Positions 51,935 through 64,000 of a stretch of DNA of 64,000 bases are shown one piece after another (positions within the stretch are counted from its first letter, which is position 1; the number at the start of each line of letters is the position of its first letter). This stretch comes from Himantopus leucocephalus (taxonomy: Eukaryota; Chordata; Aves; Charadriiformes; Recurvirostridae). A program made the translations under genes and the position numbers. The stretch spans positions 23,686,930-23,750,929 of the forward strand of contig RSEF01000004.1 of assembly GCA_003993805.1 (NCBI GenBank). The letters run 5' to 3'. The notes beneath the pieces were generated by a model. That model ran no database searches and was not told where the DNA came from. It worked only from the letters and a program-made list of their open reading frames with translations.

Positions 51935-52259
51935 GTATAAAACAAAACGAGGTTTCAGTCTCAAAGGGCTTAAAGCCTAAGTACAGTGTAAGCTTAGAGA
52001 TAATAGTTGCTTGCGTGGTTACTTGCAGTAGAGGGACAAAAAATTATGGAATTTGTACTAGTCAGTATGACATGCAGGGGTTAAGAAACCCCAGCTGGGT
52101 GACATTAATTCTTGCTTCTGTAGGTGACTGGAGAAACTTTAGCGATAGGTATGCACAGTTTATGGTCTCCAGTGTTGAGATCCTACATGAGTCACCTTAA
52201 GCCAGAGGAATAATTGCAAAGACAAGCAGAACTAGAAATGAAGAAAGGCTTTGAAAATT

Positions 52260-52792
52260 AGACGGGCATATTCTTCGCTGGGTAAAAAAATGGCTGGATG
52301 GCATGGCCCAAACAGTGATGGTGAATGGAGTTAAATCCAGTTGGTGGCCAGTCACAAGTGGTGTTCCCCAGGGCTCAGTATTGGGACGCTTCTGTTCAAT
52401 ATCTTTATCAACGACCTGGATGAGGGGATCGAGTGCACCCTCAGTAAGTTTGCAGATGACACCAAGTTAGGCAGGAATGTCAATCTGCTTGAGGGTAGGA
52501 AGGCTGTACAGAGGGATCTGGACAGGCTGGATCAACGGGCTGAGGAAAAAGGTATGAGATTCATCAAGGCCAAGTGCTGGGTCCTGCACTTGGGTCAACA
52601 ACCCCATGCCGTGCTACAGGCTTGGGGAAGAGTGGCTGGTGGAAAAGGACGTGGGGGTGTCGGTTGACAACCGGCTGAACATGAGCCAGCAGTGTGCCCA
52701 GGTGTTTAGTGGTGGGTTTGGCACTGTTAGGTTGATGGTTGGGCTCGATGATTTAAAGGTTCCTCCCAACTGAAATGATTCTATGATTCTAA
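52260..52792 (+). mobile_element. CR1 LINE, 3' portion with internal deletion
   Basis: The sequence encodes the late part of a CR1 reverse transcriptase in broken form. The first block includes a segment reading [13 protein letters not shown] at DNA level, then [11 protein letters not shown] and KFADDTKLG, where FADD is the catalytic Y/FxDD box. It continues to [13 protein letters not shown] (near 52663-52700). It then jumps directly to the CR1 3' terminal sequence (GTTAGGTTGATGGTTGGGCTC) and ends in ATGATTCTATGATTCT, the diagnostic avian CR1 tail. The C-terminal RT-connection region expected between these blocks is missing. The frame is disrupted near 52375 and 52620, so the copy cannot encode an active enzyme. 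Truncation at the 5' end is normal for LINE insertions. Confidence 0.93.
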
Positions 52793-55700
52793 TAACAAAG
52801 GCAGCCTCACTGTGTATGGCAAGTTTGCTTCCTTCGAAATTGAAAATCCATGGTTAGCTCAGTTAACTGGAATTGAAGGTCGAAAAAGGAAAGAAAGATA
52901 ACTCATTACATTCAGGATCCTCATTTTTATTTGCTTTATTTCTTCTAATGGGGAAGCAAAAGGGCTGCTATCCAACTCTGATATAATTGATTAAGGACAT
53001 AAATTGAAATGAAAAATAAAGCCCTCCATAATTGCTATTCAAAAGCCTAAGCGTGAAATACACCCTAAAAGGATGCTTGCAAGATTATCAATCCCATTCA
53101 TCATCCTTTCCCTTTTAGTACTTGTGCCTATGCTATGAATCCTGATTTTAAACATCAGAAGAAGCTGCCTTTCTGACTCCTAAGTTATCTGGAAACCCCA
53201 ATGTTCTTGATAAACTACTGTCTAGTGTCTCTCATAATCTCTTCTTCTAACTTGGGCTATCAGATCAGGCAGTAACTTCCTCCAACCTTACTTTGTGTTT
53301 ATTATTTAGCTATTCCTGACAAACTCTTAGAACACTTCATAATCTCATATGCATGTGTTGCATATGTATGATACAGCTCATTTCTGGCTTCTCTGATTTT
53401 CCTATAGTAGAATATAGCTATTCCAATCCATTAAAAAAAAATTAAAATCCAATCCCTCATTTTTATTGCTTAGTTTACTACTTCTCTGAGACATAATACA
53501 GGTGATGCCAGAAATTTTCTAGCTCTCTGTGAGATTATATACATGGAATTCATTGTGGTAGCTAGGTATATGTACAGCTTGGTACTATAAAGGAGACTGG
53601 AGTCCTTGGCTACAGAATGCTTAAATCCTGATTTCTGCATAAAACCCCCACGCCTACAACTTCAACAACGACTTCAAATCACTATGCAAAACCCAGTAAT
53701 TCAGCACCAATAAAGCAGCAGAAAGAGCTGCATGGGTGCTTGACAGGACAAGGCGGCAGGATGAGGCAGTCCATACCACTCATGCCTCCTGACAGTTGTG
53801 TAACTTGAAAGATCCTGAACTTTGGCTCAACAAGGTGTTTTTATTACCTGTTTTGTCCTGTTACATAGAAAGTTGCTTGTCCCTTCTGTTGCACATGGGT
53901 ACTCATCGTGTGGGCTCTGCTGCTGAAAGGGTAGGTTCCTGGAGAACAAAATACACATGCCTTTGCATGCGATGATGGTAGCACTATAGTTTCCTTGAAA
54001 TACCCCCTCTTTCACCTTTTGTTCCCCATCTCCCCACCCAGTTTGCTACAAAAGAGATTTTCCTCTTGGGATCTATGAGTGACAGTCCTTCACGGACTGT
54101 TTTACAGCCTTATGTCTTTGCAAATCCAAAGCAACTGACATTTAAACAGCAGGGAAGAGCCAACAGTGCAAACAGAACTACAACTCTATCACAGCGGGGC
54201 TTCCTGTTTAAAGTAAATGAAATGCTGACTCGTCAAAGAAAAACAGGCAAAATGGGGAAGGTCAGAGCACTGATGCCTTTTTTTGTTCTTTACTTAGGTT
54301 GATAACGTCAGGTTAGAAACTGCATTCATGTTTTTCCACTAAAGTTCCACCTGTACAGTACCACAGTTGCTGAGGTGAAAAGCAGATTAAAGAGGTAAAT
54401 TACTAGGGCTGCTTTTTCCAACACAACCAGACTGAACTGCACTTCTAATCTTTGTACCAGTGGGCGTGTGATCCTTGGTGTTGGTGTCTATATCTGAACT
54501 CCTGCAAGCTGGTGTGCTAATTGCTGAACTGTGACGGATGGCTACCAGCTTCTGTTATCAAAAAGAGCTAAGAGATAGAGGAAGACAAATTTCAGTGGAA
54601 GCTAATTTTGAATTTAGGCTCCCAAATCCCTTTTATTCTTTTGAAAATCTCTCCATAAGCAATTTCATCCCTTTACATATGCATGCATTTAGCTCACATT
54701 GCCTGCACTCCTTCACTTGCATGGAAGGATCAGCAGCATCTGACTGAAATTTCCTGGGACCTATCCCACCACTCTCACTGGAGGTGGCTAAGTAGTGGGT
54801 CTTTATTTTGCCTGGCTGCTTTGCAGCCTTATGTAAGGCACAGGCTGGGGCACTCTCAGGATAGAAAGCTTGCAGACACTTGATTGTCCTTGGTAAAGTT
54901 CTGGTTCATCCATGAGGATGCAACAAGTCTGAATGACCAGGCCCTCGAAAGCCGTCCTTCAGTAGGTCTCCCTAAACTTAACATCTAGCAAAGTCAATGG
55001 AAAGCATGCAGTTTGCGTAGTTTGCCACACTTTCCTTACAGTGGCGCCTACACCTTAGGATGTCAATGACGAGTGGTTTTAGCAGTGTTATTTGGAAAAG
55101 GGGGGTATTATTTTCTGTATCTCCACTGGTATTTTAGAGACCATGTATTTTTCTGTAGCACCTGTTAAGAAACTCACCACAATAACCTTCCTGAAAAGCA
55201 TGACAGGCAGGGAGACCCTTCATGTGGCCAGGCTTTTGCCTCAGCATTTGAAATAGGCATGTATGAATTCATTTTTATAATGTCTGAAAGTCATATACAG
55301 CCACATTTAGACTCTGATCCTCTCAAAGGCTGCTGAGAGCCTTTTCCTGCTGCAGATTTCAGTTTCTCACTAGACACCTTTCAGGAGGAAAGAGGTGAAG
55401 GTCAACCCTGAACACAAACAGCCTAGTTTCATCATCCACCCTTAAAGAAGCACAGAACCTATACAGAGAGAATTGGCTACTAGAATTCAACAATTCATTG
55501 GGTTTTCATTTTGTATTAATGCACACAGCTTAACTGATTTTTACAACAGCTCATTTTAAAAATATGGTGCTCAGTAGTGCTCCTGCTATATTTTATAATG
55601 TGACTGCAGGACTGGTAAAAGGGACGTGTAGGCTATTAAGGCACAGATGTGTTCCCATTGCTCATAAACTTGGAAACACTTAATGCAGACCCTGCTAGAT

Positions 55701-57171
55701 GTGAACACTGTGGCACCTAGCAACTCAGGAGTACTTCAATCCTACTGTACTTTGGCAGGTATTTTATTCAGATGAACAGCGTGCCACTTCAGGTCATGAT
55801 TGGTTTGTAAACCCATGCTGAAGAGCTCTACTGAACTCTGTAAAATTATACCAGACCAAAATATTCTTTTGCATGGACAGAACTAAAGACAAGCCAGATG
55901 TCTTATTATCTTATTTTATCCTCACTTAGTGTGTTATGTTTAATACAAAATTATTAGTTACCTAAGAGATTAGACTATATTTTTTTTTCTGAGAGATGCT
56001 TACTTTGGGTGGGATGTTGTAAGAAAAAGGAGAGAAAGAAGTCAGGCATTGGCAGCTGTACCTGAAGACAATGGAATGAACCATTGGGAAAGAAGGAAGA
56101 GTATTTCTCATGCAGAAATCTATATTATGCACTCTTTTGCTGGCACAAAAGGTAGCTAAACACTCCTGTTCAGCGTTTTCCGAAGCGGAGCACAAACAAA
56201 CAGAACAGTAGGTACTGTAAGTTGCTGACCAGATTCTCAGCTCCCATAAATTAGGTCAGTGCAGCTCCACTGCACATCCTAACACTAAGCCCATTACATT
56301 GTGGCACCAGCCTGAAGAACTGTCCCCTTCACATGCTCAATTTCAGGTAGAGACAATAAAAAGAAATGCACTATGCTAGCTCTATGAAAAACTTTTTCAT
56401 ATGCTCTACTTTTCTCTCTTTGGAGCTTTGTTTGGATGGATTATTGGTAAACGCAGCCTGCGTCCTCATCTCTGCAATCAGTCCTGAAGCAGGATGGAGA
56501 ACAGAGGAGAAATGGGCTCTGCAAGCCAGAGCAACAGTGCTATGGTCAGACCAGGTGCCAGCAGCAATGGGTACACGGGAAGAAAGGCTGGTGAGCTGGG
56601 GGCTCCAGGGTGAAAGGTCGAGTTTAGGAGGAATGGAGGTGCCTCAGACTGGGATTGCAAGAAGATAAGGGATTATTTGCAAGGGAGTTTGAAGGTACAC
56701 TGTATGGGGATAGAAAGGAGAAGTAGAGGGCTTGGAGCCAGAAGGTTAAGTTTTATAAAAAAACAGCTGTGTGGTGTGGTAATAGAAAGAGTCAGGGATT
56801 GGAGCTATGGTCAGGGGAGGGTAATAAAAAGGGCCTTTGCCCAGGCGTGTTAATCCTGCATCTACTTGGTGCCCTTTTCACTCAGCTGAGTGTTTGAGTT
56901 GGCACACCTATGTTAATGGTGGCATCCACTGGTCTCCATACTTTGTAAGTATTACAAAAATTACAAGGGCATTCAATCACCTAAGCAGACAGGTTTTACT
57001 TGTCTTTGTGCTCTTTCTTTTAGTAAAAAAGTATTTTATTCTGAGCTTGTCCTGATAATCACAAGATTTGAAGAGATCCCATGGAAAAAATATTTTCACT
57101 GTTATTTAAACCTGATGCAGTTCCCTGTTTCTCCTCACCGCAAGATGAAACCATTTCAAATTTAGCAACCC

Positions 57172-57208
57172 AGTGGACAGTCCAAATGGAGTGGACAGTC
57201 CCAAATGA
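57172..57208. repeat. Short tandem duplication (about 18 bases)
   Basis: AGTGGACAGTCCAAATGG is followed at once by AGTGGACAGTCCCAAATG. It is a simple slippage or duplication product. Confidence 0.85.
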
Positions 57209-57334
57209 GGGCTTCTCATCAGCAGCCAGTTGCATTGGCCAGTTTCAGCAATCCAGCTGATGGCTGGCAGGTGCTCCTTCATCTGTTCTTGTTCCCATAG
57301 AAACAGCGACGAAATAGTCAAACGTAGGTAAAGC

Positions 57335-57369
57335 TTTTTTTTTTTCTTTCTTTTTTTTTTTCTTTTTCT
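57335..57369. repeat. T-rich polypyrimidine tract
   Basis: Long T-runs are broken only by single C bases. On the minus strand this encodes a lysine/arginine run inside a chance open frame. Confidence 0.9.
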
Positions 57370-60300
57370 GAAAGAAAGAACAGCAGCAAAGATGTTCATG
57401 AAGTGCTGCTTGTTTTCTGTGACCTGGGGCTCTTTTTCATTGGAACTGGCAGAAAGTAAGCAGCCAGCTACAGAATCATAAGATCCTGTGGAAACTACAA
57501 GATGCTCAAATGAGATAGAGATATTGAGATATTTCCTCAGTAAAGCATACAGACAATGAGTCAACAGTAGTAAAAGATCAGTAGGAGTTTACCAGCTGAA
57601 AAAGTAAACAAAAAGCATGAAGAAACACCTGTAGGTGTGAATCTTTATCTTTGTAATTTAATGGTATTCATTTGCCCTAGTGAGTAAGGAGCAGAATATA
57701 TTGTTTAGATTTCTTTCATTATACCGTGTACAGACATGATCAAAACATTTGCTGAAATCAAATTCTTCCTTTTGTTATAACCATTTCCTGAAAAGCTACA
57801 GCCTTGTTGTTTTGTGGATGCTTGTGCTCATACATCTTCTGGGCAATATGTTGCTGTCTCTTATTCCTTCTGAAATTATTCCATTTCTTTAACAGTGCAG
57901 AGCAGCAGAAATTGGGCCAAAGAGTATGTTTTGTGGCACATATTCCTGTAAAAAGAAGACAATTTTACTTGGCATTTACGTTTAAATGTGCCAGAAAGGA
58001 GAAGAAAATATGCAGCATCTTTCCGAGGATGAGGTCCCTCCTGCTTCAAAATTGGTGGATTTTATAACTACAGTCATTGATCTTCCAGGCAGACATATCA
58101 CATATGAATGACAGTGCTCCATCTGGATTCAGATTAACGGTGCAGGTGATATTTCCATAATGTATGCGTTTCCTGGCTAACTTCTTACTTCTTCCTATAG
58201 TACATCCATCAGCCCTGAAGGCTAATACTTGTTGGTTCTCTTATTGAGACATTACACTAGCAGGTGGACATCCATTTAAAGCTGGTCTCCAGATAGATTT
58301 ATTAACAAGCTGAGAAGGCATCAATCCCAAAAGTTACTGTAAAAGAAAAGCACCATTCTAGGAGCTAGTTTTCATATTGTGACACAATTTCACAACATTT
58401 TGGATGGGTTTTGGTGATAATTTAGAACGTTATATATACAGACACTAATTCTTGAGGTCTTCAAGCCTCGGCAGCCTTGAGGTACTTCTAATGCAGCAGA
58501 TGAGTGGGCTAACTGAGCTGCTGACTGACAAGAGTAATAAAAAGGCTAAGGAAAATCAAATCTCTTGTCTGTTCTCATGAGAAACATCTACTTCCAATAG
58601 CATTTTCACATTGTAATGCAGCTAGGAGATATTTCTTGATGGTTTTCATTAATAATGAACATTTTAGGATTTTACTTTAAGAGTAACTGCTAACAGAACC
58701 ACTTAATTTCCTTTCATCATTTTCTTCCTTGAAGTGGCAGGAAGTAATTTTTTATGTTTTAAGAAGTTAACTAAAGGTGAATCCTGCCTCTTCTTAAAAT
58801 CTGGTAGACAGAAATCTGCAATTTTGGTTTGGAACAGCTGAGAGTAAAAAATGAGATTTATTTAGTTATTTATTTTTAGGAGGTAGATGAACCTAGATTC
58901 TCTGCTTTAGTATTCTTTACTTCTTGGTGCTCCATACACCAATTTATTCAGTTTCCCTTGTAGCTGGCTCAGAAACTTGAACTCAACTGAACATGGACTC
59001 AATCTAACTTATTTATATGCATAAGGTGAGACTTCAGTAGGATAACAAGGCAAACTCTTACTTCATCAGTTGTCTCGCCTATATGAGAGATTGCACCTTG
59101 TGTATTGAAGGTCACACAGAAAATTAGCTACAAAGTACAAGAGTTCATTTTTTTAGAGCAACAGAATGGCTGGACAAGGTTGGATCAAAGGTCTGTTTAA
59201 CCTCGAAAGGCCAGAAGGGGTGAATAATTGATGTGAAAGGAGGACAACAGTGACAAAACAGGCATATGATGACAACTCCCCCCAATACTCTCTGTTTTCC
59301 AGAGAGCTACACTCACTGGATGTAGGTAGTATCTCTATATTAAATAAATGCTTGAATGATACAAAATTGTTAGATTTCAGCTCCACAAACTTGTCCAAGC
59401 AAACCTGTCTTGCTTTTTAATCCTATTCAAATACTTCACACTCAGCAAGGCCAAGGGTTTCAAGGCTCAAATATGAGTTGCATGAAGGACAAAGGCTCCT
59501 TTGGTTTCTTTTCATCTGAAGCGTTGTAAGTTTTATTTGCACCTCCCTCAACAAAAAAAGCCCAGGAGCTTCACCACAAGGCCTGAAATACCATCACCTT
59601 GTGCCTATTGATTAAAAAAAAAAAATAATCTACCAACCAATTGCTTATCTAAAGCTGCACTGCAAGAGAAGCCGGGAGAGGATGGTTTGCATTAAGCCAC
59701 TACTACTTATACCCAGGGGCCAGAGGGAGTAAGACATGAGGGGCAAGGGCTGATGACAGCTCGCTCCTCCACAGTGACACCCCCAGACTTCTGCAGAGCT
59801 TTGGGTTGGCTTTCACAACCAGTTCAGGTCACCTCCCCACATTTGGCACGGCACAGCAGCTGTCAACCCCAGTCTTCCACATACCGATTTACTACCCTAA
59901 TATAGCCTGAACGGAGGGTGTAGATTTATATCTTGCATATTTGTGCTAGAAGCTCTAGAAAAATATGAAAAAGAAATTGGTGGCAAATGAGTCAGTCCAT
60001 CCGTTCTTGTGGCACCCAGAAACTGTATTTAGTCCGTAGATTATCATTATATTACTGTAACGTGGCATTATAATGACTTCATGAGTATCATATTTTCAAC
60101 TACATTTCCTTAGTTCCTCTCCCTGTCATATTTACCATATTCCTATTCACTGCTAATTACTTAAAGATCTATTAGGATATCAAATAAGCAGCAATGCAGC
60201 TATTCCAATATAAAAAGGTTTTACAGGTAGACATACAAAGTATGTACAGTTTATATAAACTTCAGCAAATCCTATTTAAACTGGAGACTGAACTGTCTCC

Positions 60301-60910
60301 ATCAATAAATGATGATTTGGGTGAAGATAAAACAACTACTAGAAAATCAATATTTAGTTATTATGCAAGGATACAGGCTGGTTTTATCTTTTCACATGAA
60401 ATTACATAGTAATACATTCAGCATTTTGCTGCTTGGCTTTTCGTCAGCAAATCATTTCTTACAAAAGCGAGCAGTAGGCCAGCTATCAGCGAAAGGCAGG
60501 CATCAAGCATCTCATTATTTGAGACATGAGAATCTAACAGGAAAATACTGCTGCTTCCAAATCTTTCCTCTGCTGCCTGTAGTTATTACTGTCGCTATGA
60601 ATATGCTGCTTTGGAAAGATGCTGGGCTGGCGACAACGAATGGCTGAAAACAGAACTTGTCTTCTGCACCCCCAGGACCAGGAAGACCAGTGGCAGTACG
60701 ACACATGCCAGTCAGCCTGATGCTACCTACTGCCAATTATATGCCATTTCTCATAATCCAGGTTTCTCTGTGTCCTCTGGCGGGTCTTTTGTGTGCAGAA
60801 GCACAGGCTTAGGATGTGGGCACATCCACTCAGACCTGGGAGGTCTACCTCTAGGAGTCAGATGGCAGGTTTGAAGCATGTGGTTGAAGCAGGATGAGGT
60901 TTATTCACTT

Positions 60911-60980
60911 GGACATCTGGTCTTCTGAATTATGGATGTCTGGTCTTCTGCATTATGGATGTCTGATCATTCTGAACTAT
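60911..60980. repeat. Three-copy tandem repeat of 23-24 bases
   Basis: The units are 60911-60933, 60934-60956 and 60957-60980, all based on GGATGTCTGGTCTTCTGNATTAT. The third copy is the most diverged and one base longer. The array lies about 70 bases before the 67-base duplication. Confidence 0.9.
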
Positions 60981-61048
60981 GACCTTTTTTTGACAAGGCT
61001 AAAGGCTGGTCTTTAGAGTTGCTGCCTGTCCCAAGTCACTGGCTGTTG

Positions 61049-61182
61049 TTCAAAAATATCACACTCCATAGACATGACTATTTCAGCATTTAAGGTATGC
61101 AGGCAGATGCACACATTCAAAAATATCACACTGCATAAACATGACTATTTCAGCGTTTAAGGTATGCAGGCAGATGCACACA
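61049..61182. repeat. 67-base tandem duplication
   Basis: Two adjacent 67-base copies (61049-61115 and 61116-61182) begin TTCAAAAATATCACACT and end GGCAGATGCACACA. They differ at three positions, which implies a fairly recent local duplication. No coding content is evident. Confidence 0.95.
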
Positions 61183-64000
61183 ACCCCTTACCATAGCTTA
61201 CAGAAGACTTCTAAATGTGACTGTTAAGTGCACAGCTAGAGCTGACTCAATTTTCCTCCACAATACAGGTAAAATGCAGTTTTCAGATGGGGAGTGGTAA
61301 AATTCCCTTTTGCCTAGCTCTTGCAGGTGCTATCCACCCCACCACGAAGCACCAGGGAAATCCCATGGAAAGGAATGGAAAAGAGTGCTGTGCCCCATCA
61401 CCTTGCATTCCCCTGCCTGGTGCTATGTCCGTGCTCTGGGAAGGAGACCAGCAGGCAGTCCTGGCCGGAGCAGGCCACGGAGAGCAGGAGTGAGGGTGCC
61501 AAACACCCGCCTTCTGGTGAGCAGAGAAGCCCTGCATCTACCTGTCACTTCTGGCATTGCCATATGGAGGACAGCAGGGAGTTTGGTGTGCAGCGGCAGC
61601 GGAAAGGCAATTCAGATTAAGATCCCCTCTTCTTCAGTGCCGGGGCTCTATACTGTGGCACGGGCTCTTCCAGTATTTCAAAGCTTCTTTGGGGTTTACT
61701 CACTTCCCATATGCACCAAACAGGTTAGCTAGCCAGCTCTTTAATATACCGCTATGCTATGGCTGGATCCTGAAGCTCTCATTTAGGCAATTAGCCTGCT
61801 GCATTGCGTGAGACCAGCAGCATAAGCAACAGCCGCCTAGCTCAGCCCCAACTCGAACCACGTTATGAAACTTGAAGGCATAAAATGATTAACATAATTT
61901 CTGAAATCTAAAGAAAATTTAGCCATGGCTGATTTCCCCAGGCACTCTAGAAATACCTTTTTCTTGTCTAAGAAGTATATAGGTCAGTCAAGTGTTATCA
62001 GTAACTAGCATTTAATGAGAAAGCTAATGCTTTCACTGCTTCAGTCATCAGTTTTTCTAAAGCTGACTCTTTATTTTCAGAAAGCTGGGGTGTTTTTTTA
62101 TATAAACATACAAACAAGGAGCACAAGGTACAGCATGGATGAATAACCTCTGTCCTTGTGCTTCAGCTGTCACTCCTCCTGTACGTAGCACTTGTTCTCC
62201 CATTTACTAATTCTTTAAGGACTGAGCTGACACTTTGCAATTCATCATGATTAAAGAGCAGAGCATAGCCAAGCTGTTGCAAAAGTACACTGAAAGCATT
62301 TTCATTTTGTACCCCAGGCCCTCCAATCCTACTTTGGTAGCGCCTATGAACCAGACTAGGAAAACGGCCTGAAGCCTTCCACTCCTGCACATATTCTGAG
62401 CAAGAGAGGGCCAGAGCATGACGACCGTGTGAGGGTAGAGGGCTGCCTTTCCCTAAATGCTCACTGAAACGCGCTGACACCTTCATCAGTATGTGGATGG
62501 TCTGGCTTGGTGTTATGGGCATAGTTCCTACTGAATTTCTGAATTCTGTGCCTAGCGTCTGGAAGATCTGTTACATGTGATAAAGATCCCAGCACTGTTA
62601 GCTTCGAAGTTGCACGGAGCTCCCGACCTTCCTGCAGTCCTGCATGTAGGGAGAAAAAAACCCCCCCATGGAGTGCACTAGAGGTTTTTCTCTTCTCCTA
62701 AAATGCCTAGCAAAAATCTTCTGTATAAAACCGAAAACAGTCACCTTCTGCAGCTGCAGCATCCAACAGTACAAAAGGAAAAATCAATTCGAATTATACA
62801 GTAGGCAGTAGGACTGCCCATGGACTTTCTGTTCTCAGCATTTTCTAACCCTTGAAGTGACCAGTCAGCGATAGCAACCAAAGACAATGAAGCAAATGCT
62901 TTTTAAAATGACTCATTAAACAGTACTGTCACGTCGTATGATCATGGTCTCTTCTAATCTGCTTTATTATCCAGCTGTTCAATATGTACATACACGTGAT
63001 CCAATGTGACGGGGACTTTTCTTTCTTTTTTTAAGGTTTTGGGGAGTAAATGATTAAATATCTGACTACAGATAAGGAAAAAGAGTATCAAGATATAGAG
63101 CAAGTTAGAGGATGAAAAAGTCAGAGTTGGAATGAATCCCAAGTGATTTTCACTTGAAACTCTATATTCACTGTGTTGAAACAGTTCATTTGCTCATAGG
63201 ATGCTACAGATTTGATACACAGTGCTGCTCTGGAATGACACCGGCAGCATACTATACTCATAATGAACTCTGAAGCACTATGCAGTAGAACCAGAAATTA
63301 GATACATTCTCGGCAGAGCTTTGACAAAAGCTAAAATATAATAGGGTGTCATGACAAAAGAGAAAAATAAATGTATGCAGCTTATGGAAAAAAGACTTTG
63401 CTGCTAAGGTAAATGTTTCTGTTTATTACCTGCCACATACTGGTACCATTTCTCCAAAGTAGTAAACAATATGCTTCTGTTAGGAAAAACGCTCGTTTGA
63501 ATGGTGCAGCTTTAGAAACAAGATAGTATTACTTCACATTTATTTTTAATATAAATTTTATGGAAGATGACTAATTTAACATATGAGACCACACAGTTTC
63601 AAAGTGCTGTCCCAGGAGCTGCTAAAGTTCCCCAAGGCGGCGTTGAAGGCATTCACTATTCACAGAGACAACAGCAGTCCTCAGTCTCAGATCACAAAAC
63701 CAAAACACAATGTCAAGAAAAGACTGAACGAAATATCAAAGTTACCAACAGATATAAATGAAACTGGATTAAAGGCATAAAACCTCTAGGAAGAAGTGAT
63801 TAAAAATGGCAAATTGTAAATCGATTGAAATGTGAATTCTGTGCACAGAGCTGTGACTGTAGTTGCAGAAAAACAAAAGGCACGGGCATGGTCTGCAAAG
63901 GGCATGTGTGTATACAGGAGCATGCTGCAGTCTCCAGTTCCATACACTCCGGGGGAAATAACAATGCAAATAACTGGAGTGGCAGTGCCGGGGCTGTGAC

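Larger units (their letters stand above)
52793..64000. other. Distal intergenic DNA, no recognisable gene
   Basis: The sequence is AT-rich with scattered short frames. A G- and purine-biased stretch lies at 56.5-56.85 kb. An open frame on the minus strand at 62163-62522 (119 codons) shows no known domain. The tandem duplications are listed separately. Confidence 0.7.

Noticed and set aside
51584..52200. Open frames made of repeated dipeptides
   Set aside because: They are translations of the hexanucleotide microsatellite.
52341..52667. A 108-codon frame with an FADD motif
   Set aside because: It is a fragment of the CR1 reverse transcriptase, not a host gene.
57106..57564. 152-codon minus-strand frame with a Lys/Arg run
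   Set aside because: The basic run is encoded by a polypyrimidine tract on the other strand, and the rest has no family resemblance.
61310..61732. 140-codon plus-strand frame
   Set aside because: Several overlapping frames are open in the same G+C-richer stretch, and none shows a known domain.
62163..62522. 119-codon minus-strand frame that reads fairly protein-like
   Set aside because: No family was recognised, and frames of this size are expected by chance in the window.
1..64000. Exons of neighbours expected from vertebrate synteny (RBM46 on one side, MAP9 on the other)
   Set aside because: I looked for recognisable RNA-binding or MAP9 coiled-coil exons and found none, so they probably lie outside the window.
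1..64000. A novel multi-gene or defence-like system, CRISPR array or viral insertion
   Set aside because: No clustered genes, regularly spaced repeats or viral coding regions were found. The window is mostly ordinary intergenic vertebrate DNA around one GPCR gene.

Overview
The window is a 64 kb piece of a vertebrate nuclear genome, almost certainly from a bird. It is AT-rich and largely non-coding. It carries CR1-type LINE fragments, one of which ends in the octamer-like 3' tail typical of avian CR1 (ATTCTATG/ATTCT). Its one clear protein-coding gene encodes a 385-residue neuropeptide Y receptor type 2 with avian-like sequence. I cannot name the species. The sequence contains one assembly gap (526 N).

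Layout. Positions 1-26.4 kb are AT-rich intergenic DNA with no recognisable gene. They contain an A21 run, a T/G-rich tract with clustered G-runs (12.3 kb), a long imperfect hairpin (15.9 kb), and a few open blocks with splice-like borders that I report only as weak candidates. Positions 26.4-27.6 kb hold an old, heavily diverged CR1-like LINE on the minus strand. Positions 27.6-36.35 kb are plain intergenic sequence. Positions 36.36-36.86 kb hold a CR1 3' end on the plus strand. A dense CpG island lies at about 38.62-39.48 kb and ends in a good splice donor. It is most simply the promoter and non-coding first exon of NPY2R. The gap (39568-40093) lies inside the resulting intron of about 3.2 kb. 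The acceptor at 42227-42228 opens the coding exon, and the intronless NPY2R CDS runs 42265-43422, followed by polyadenylation signals. From 44.8 kb to the end the sequence is again intergenic. It contains a (TTA)n repeat, a compound hexanucleotide microsatellite (51.8 kb), an internally deleted CR1 (52.26-52.79 kb), and tandem duplications at 60.9-61.2 kb.

How the parts work together. Only one functional unit is evident: a CpG-island promoter, a 5' non-coding exon, an intron, and a single-exon GPCR. This arrangement is known for NPY2R in other vertebrates. The remaining supported features are repeats and simple sequence. I found no operon, CRISPR array, mobile gene cassette or other novel multi-gene system. 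The most unusual unexplained structure is the hairpin at 15.9 kb.
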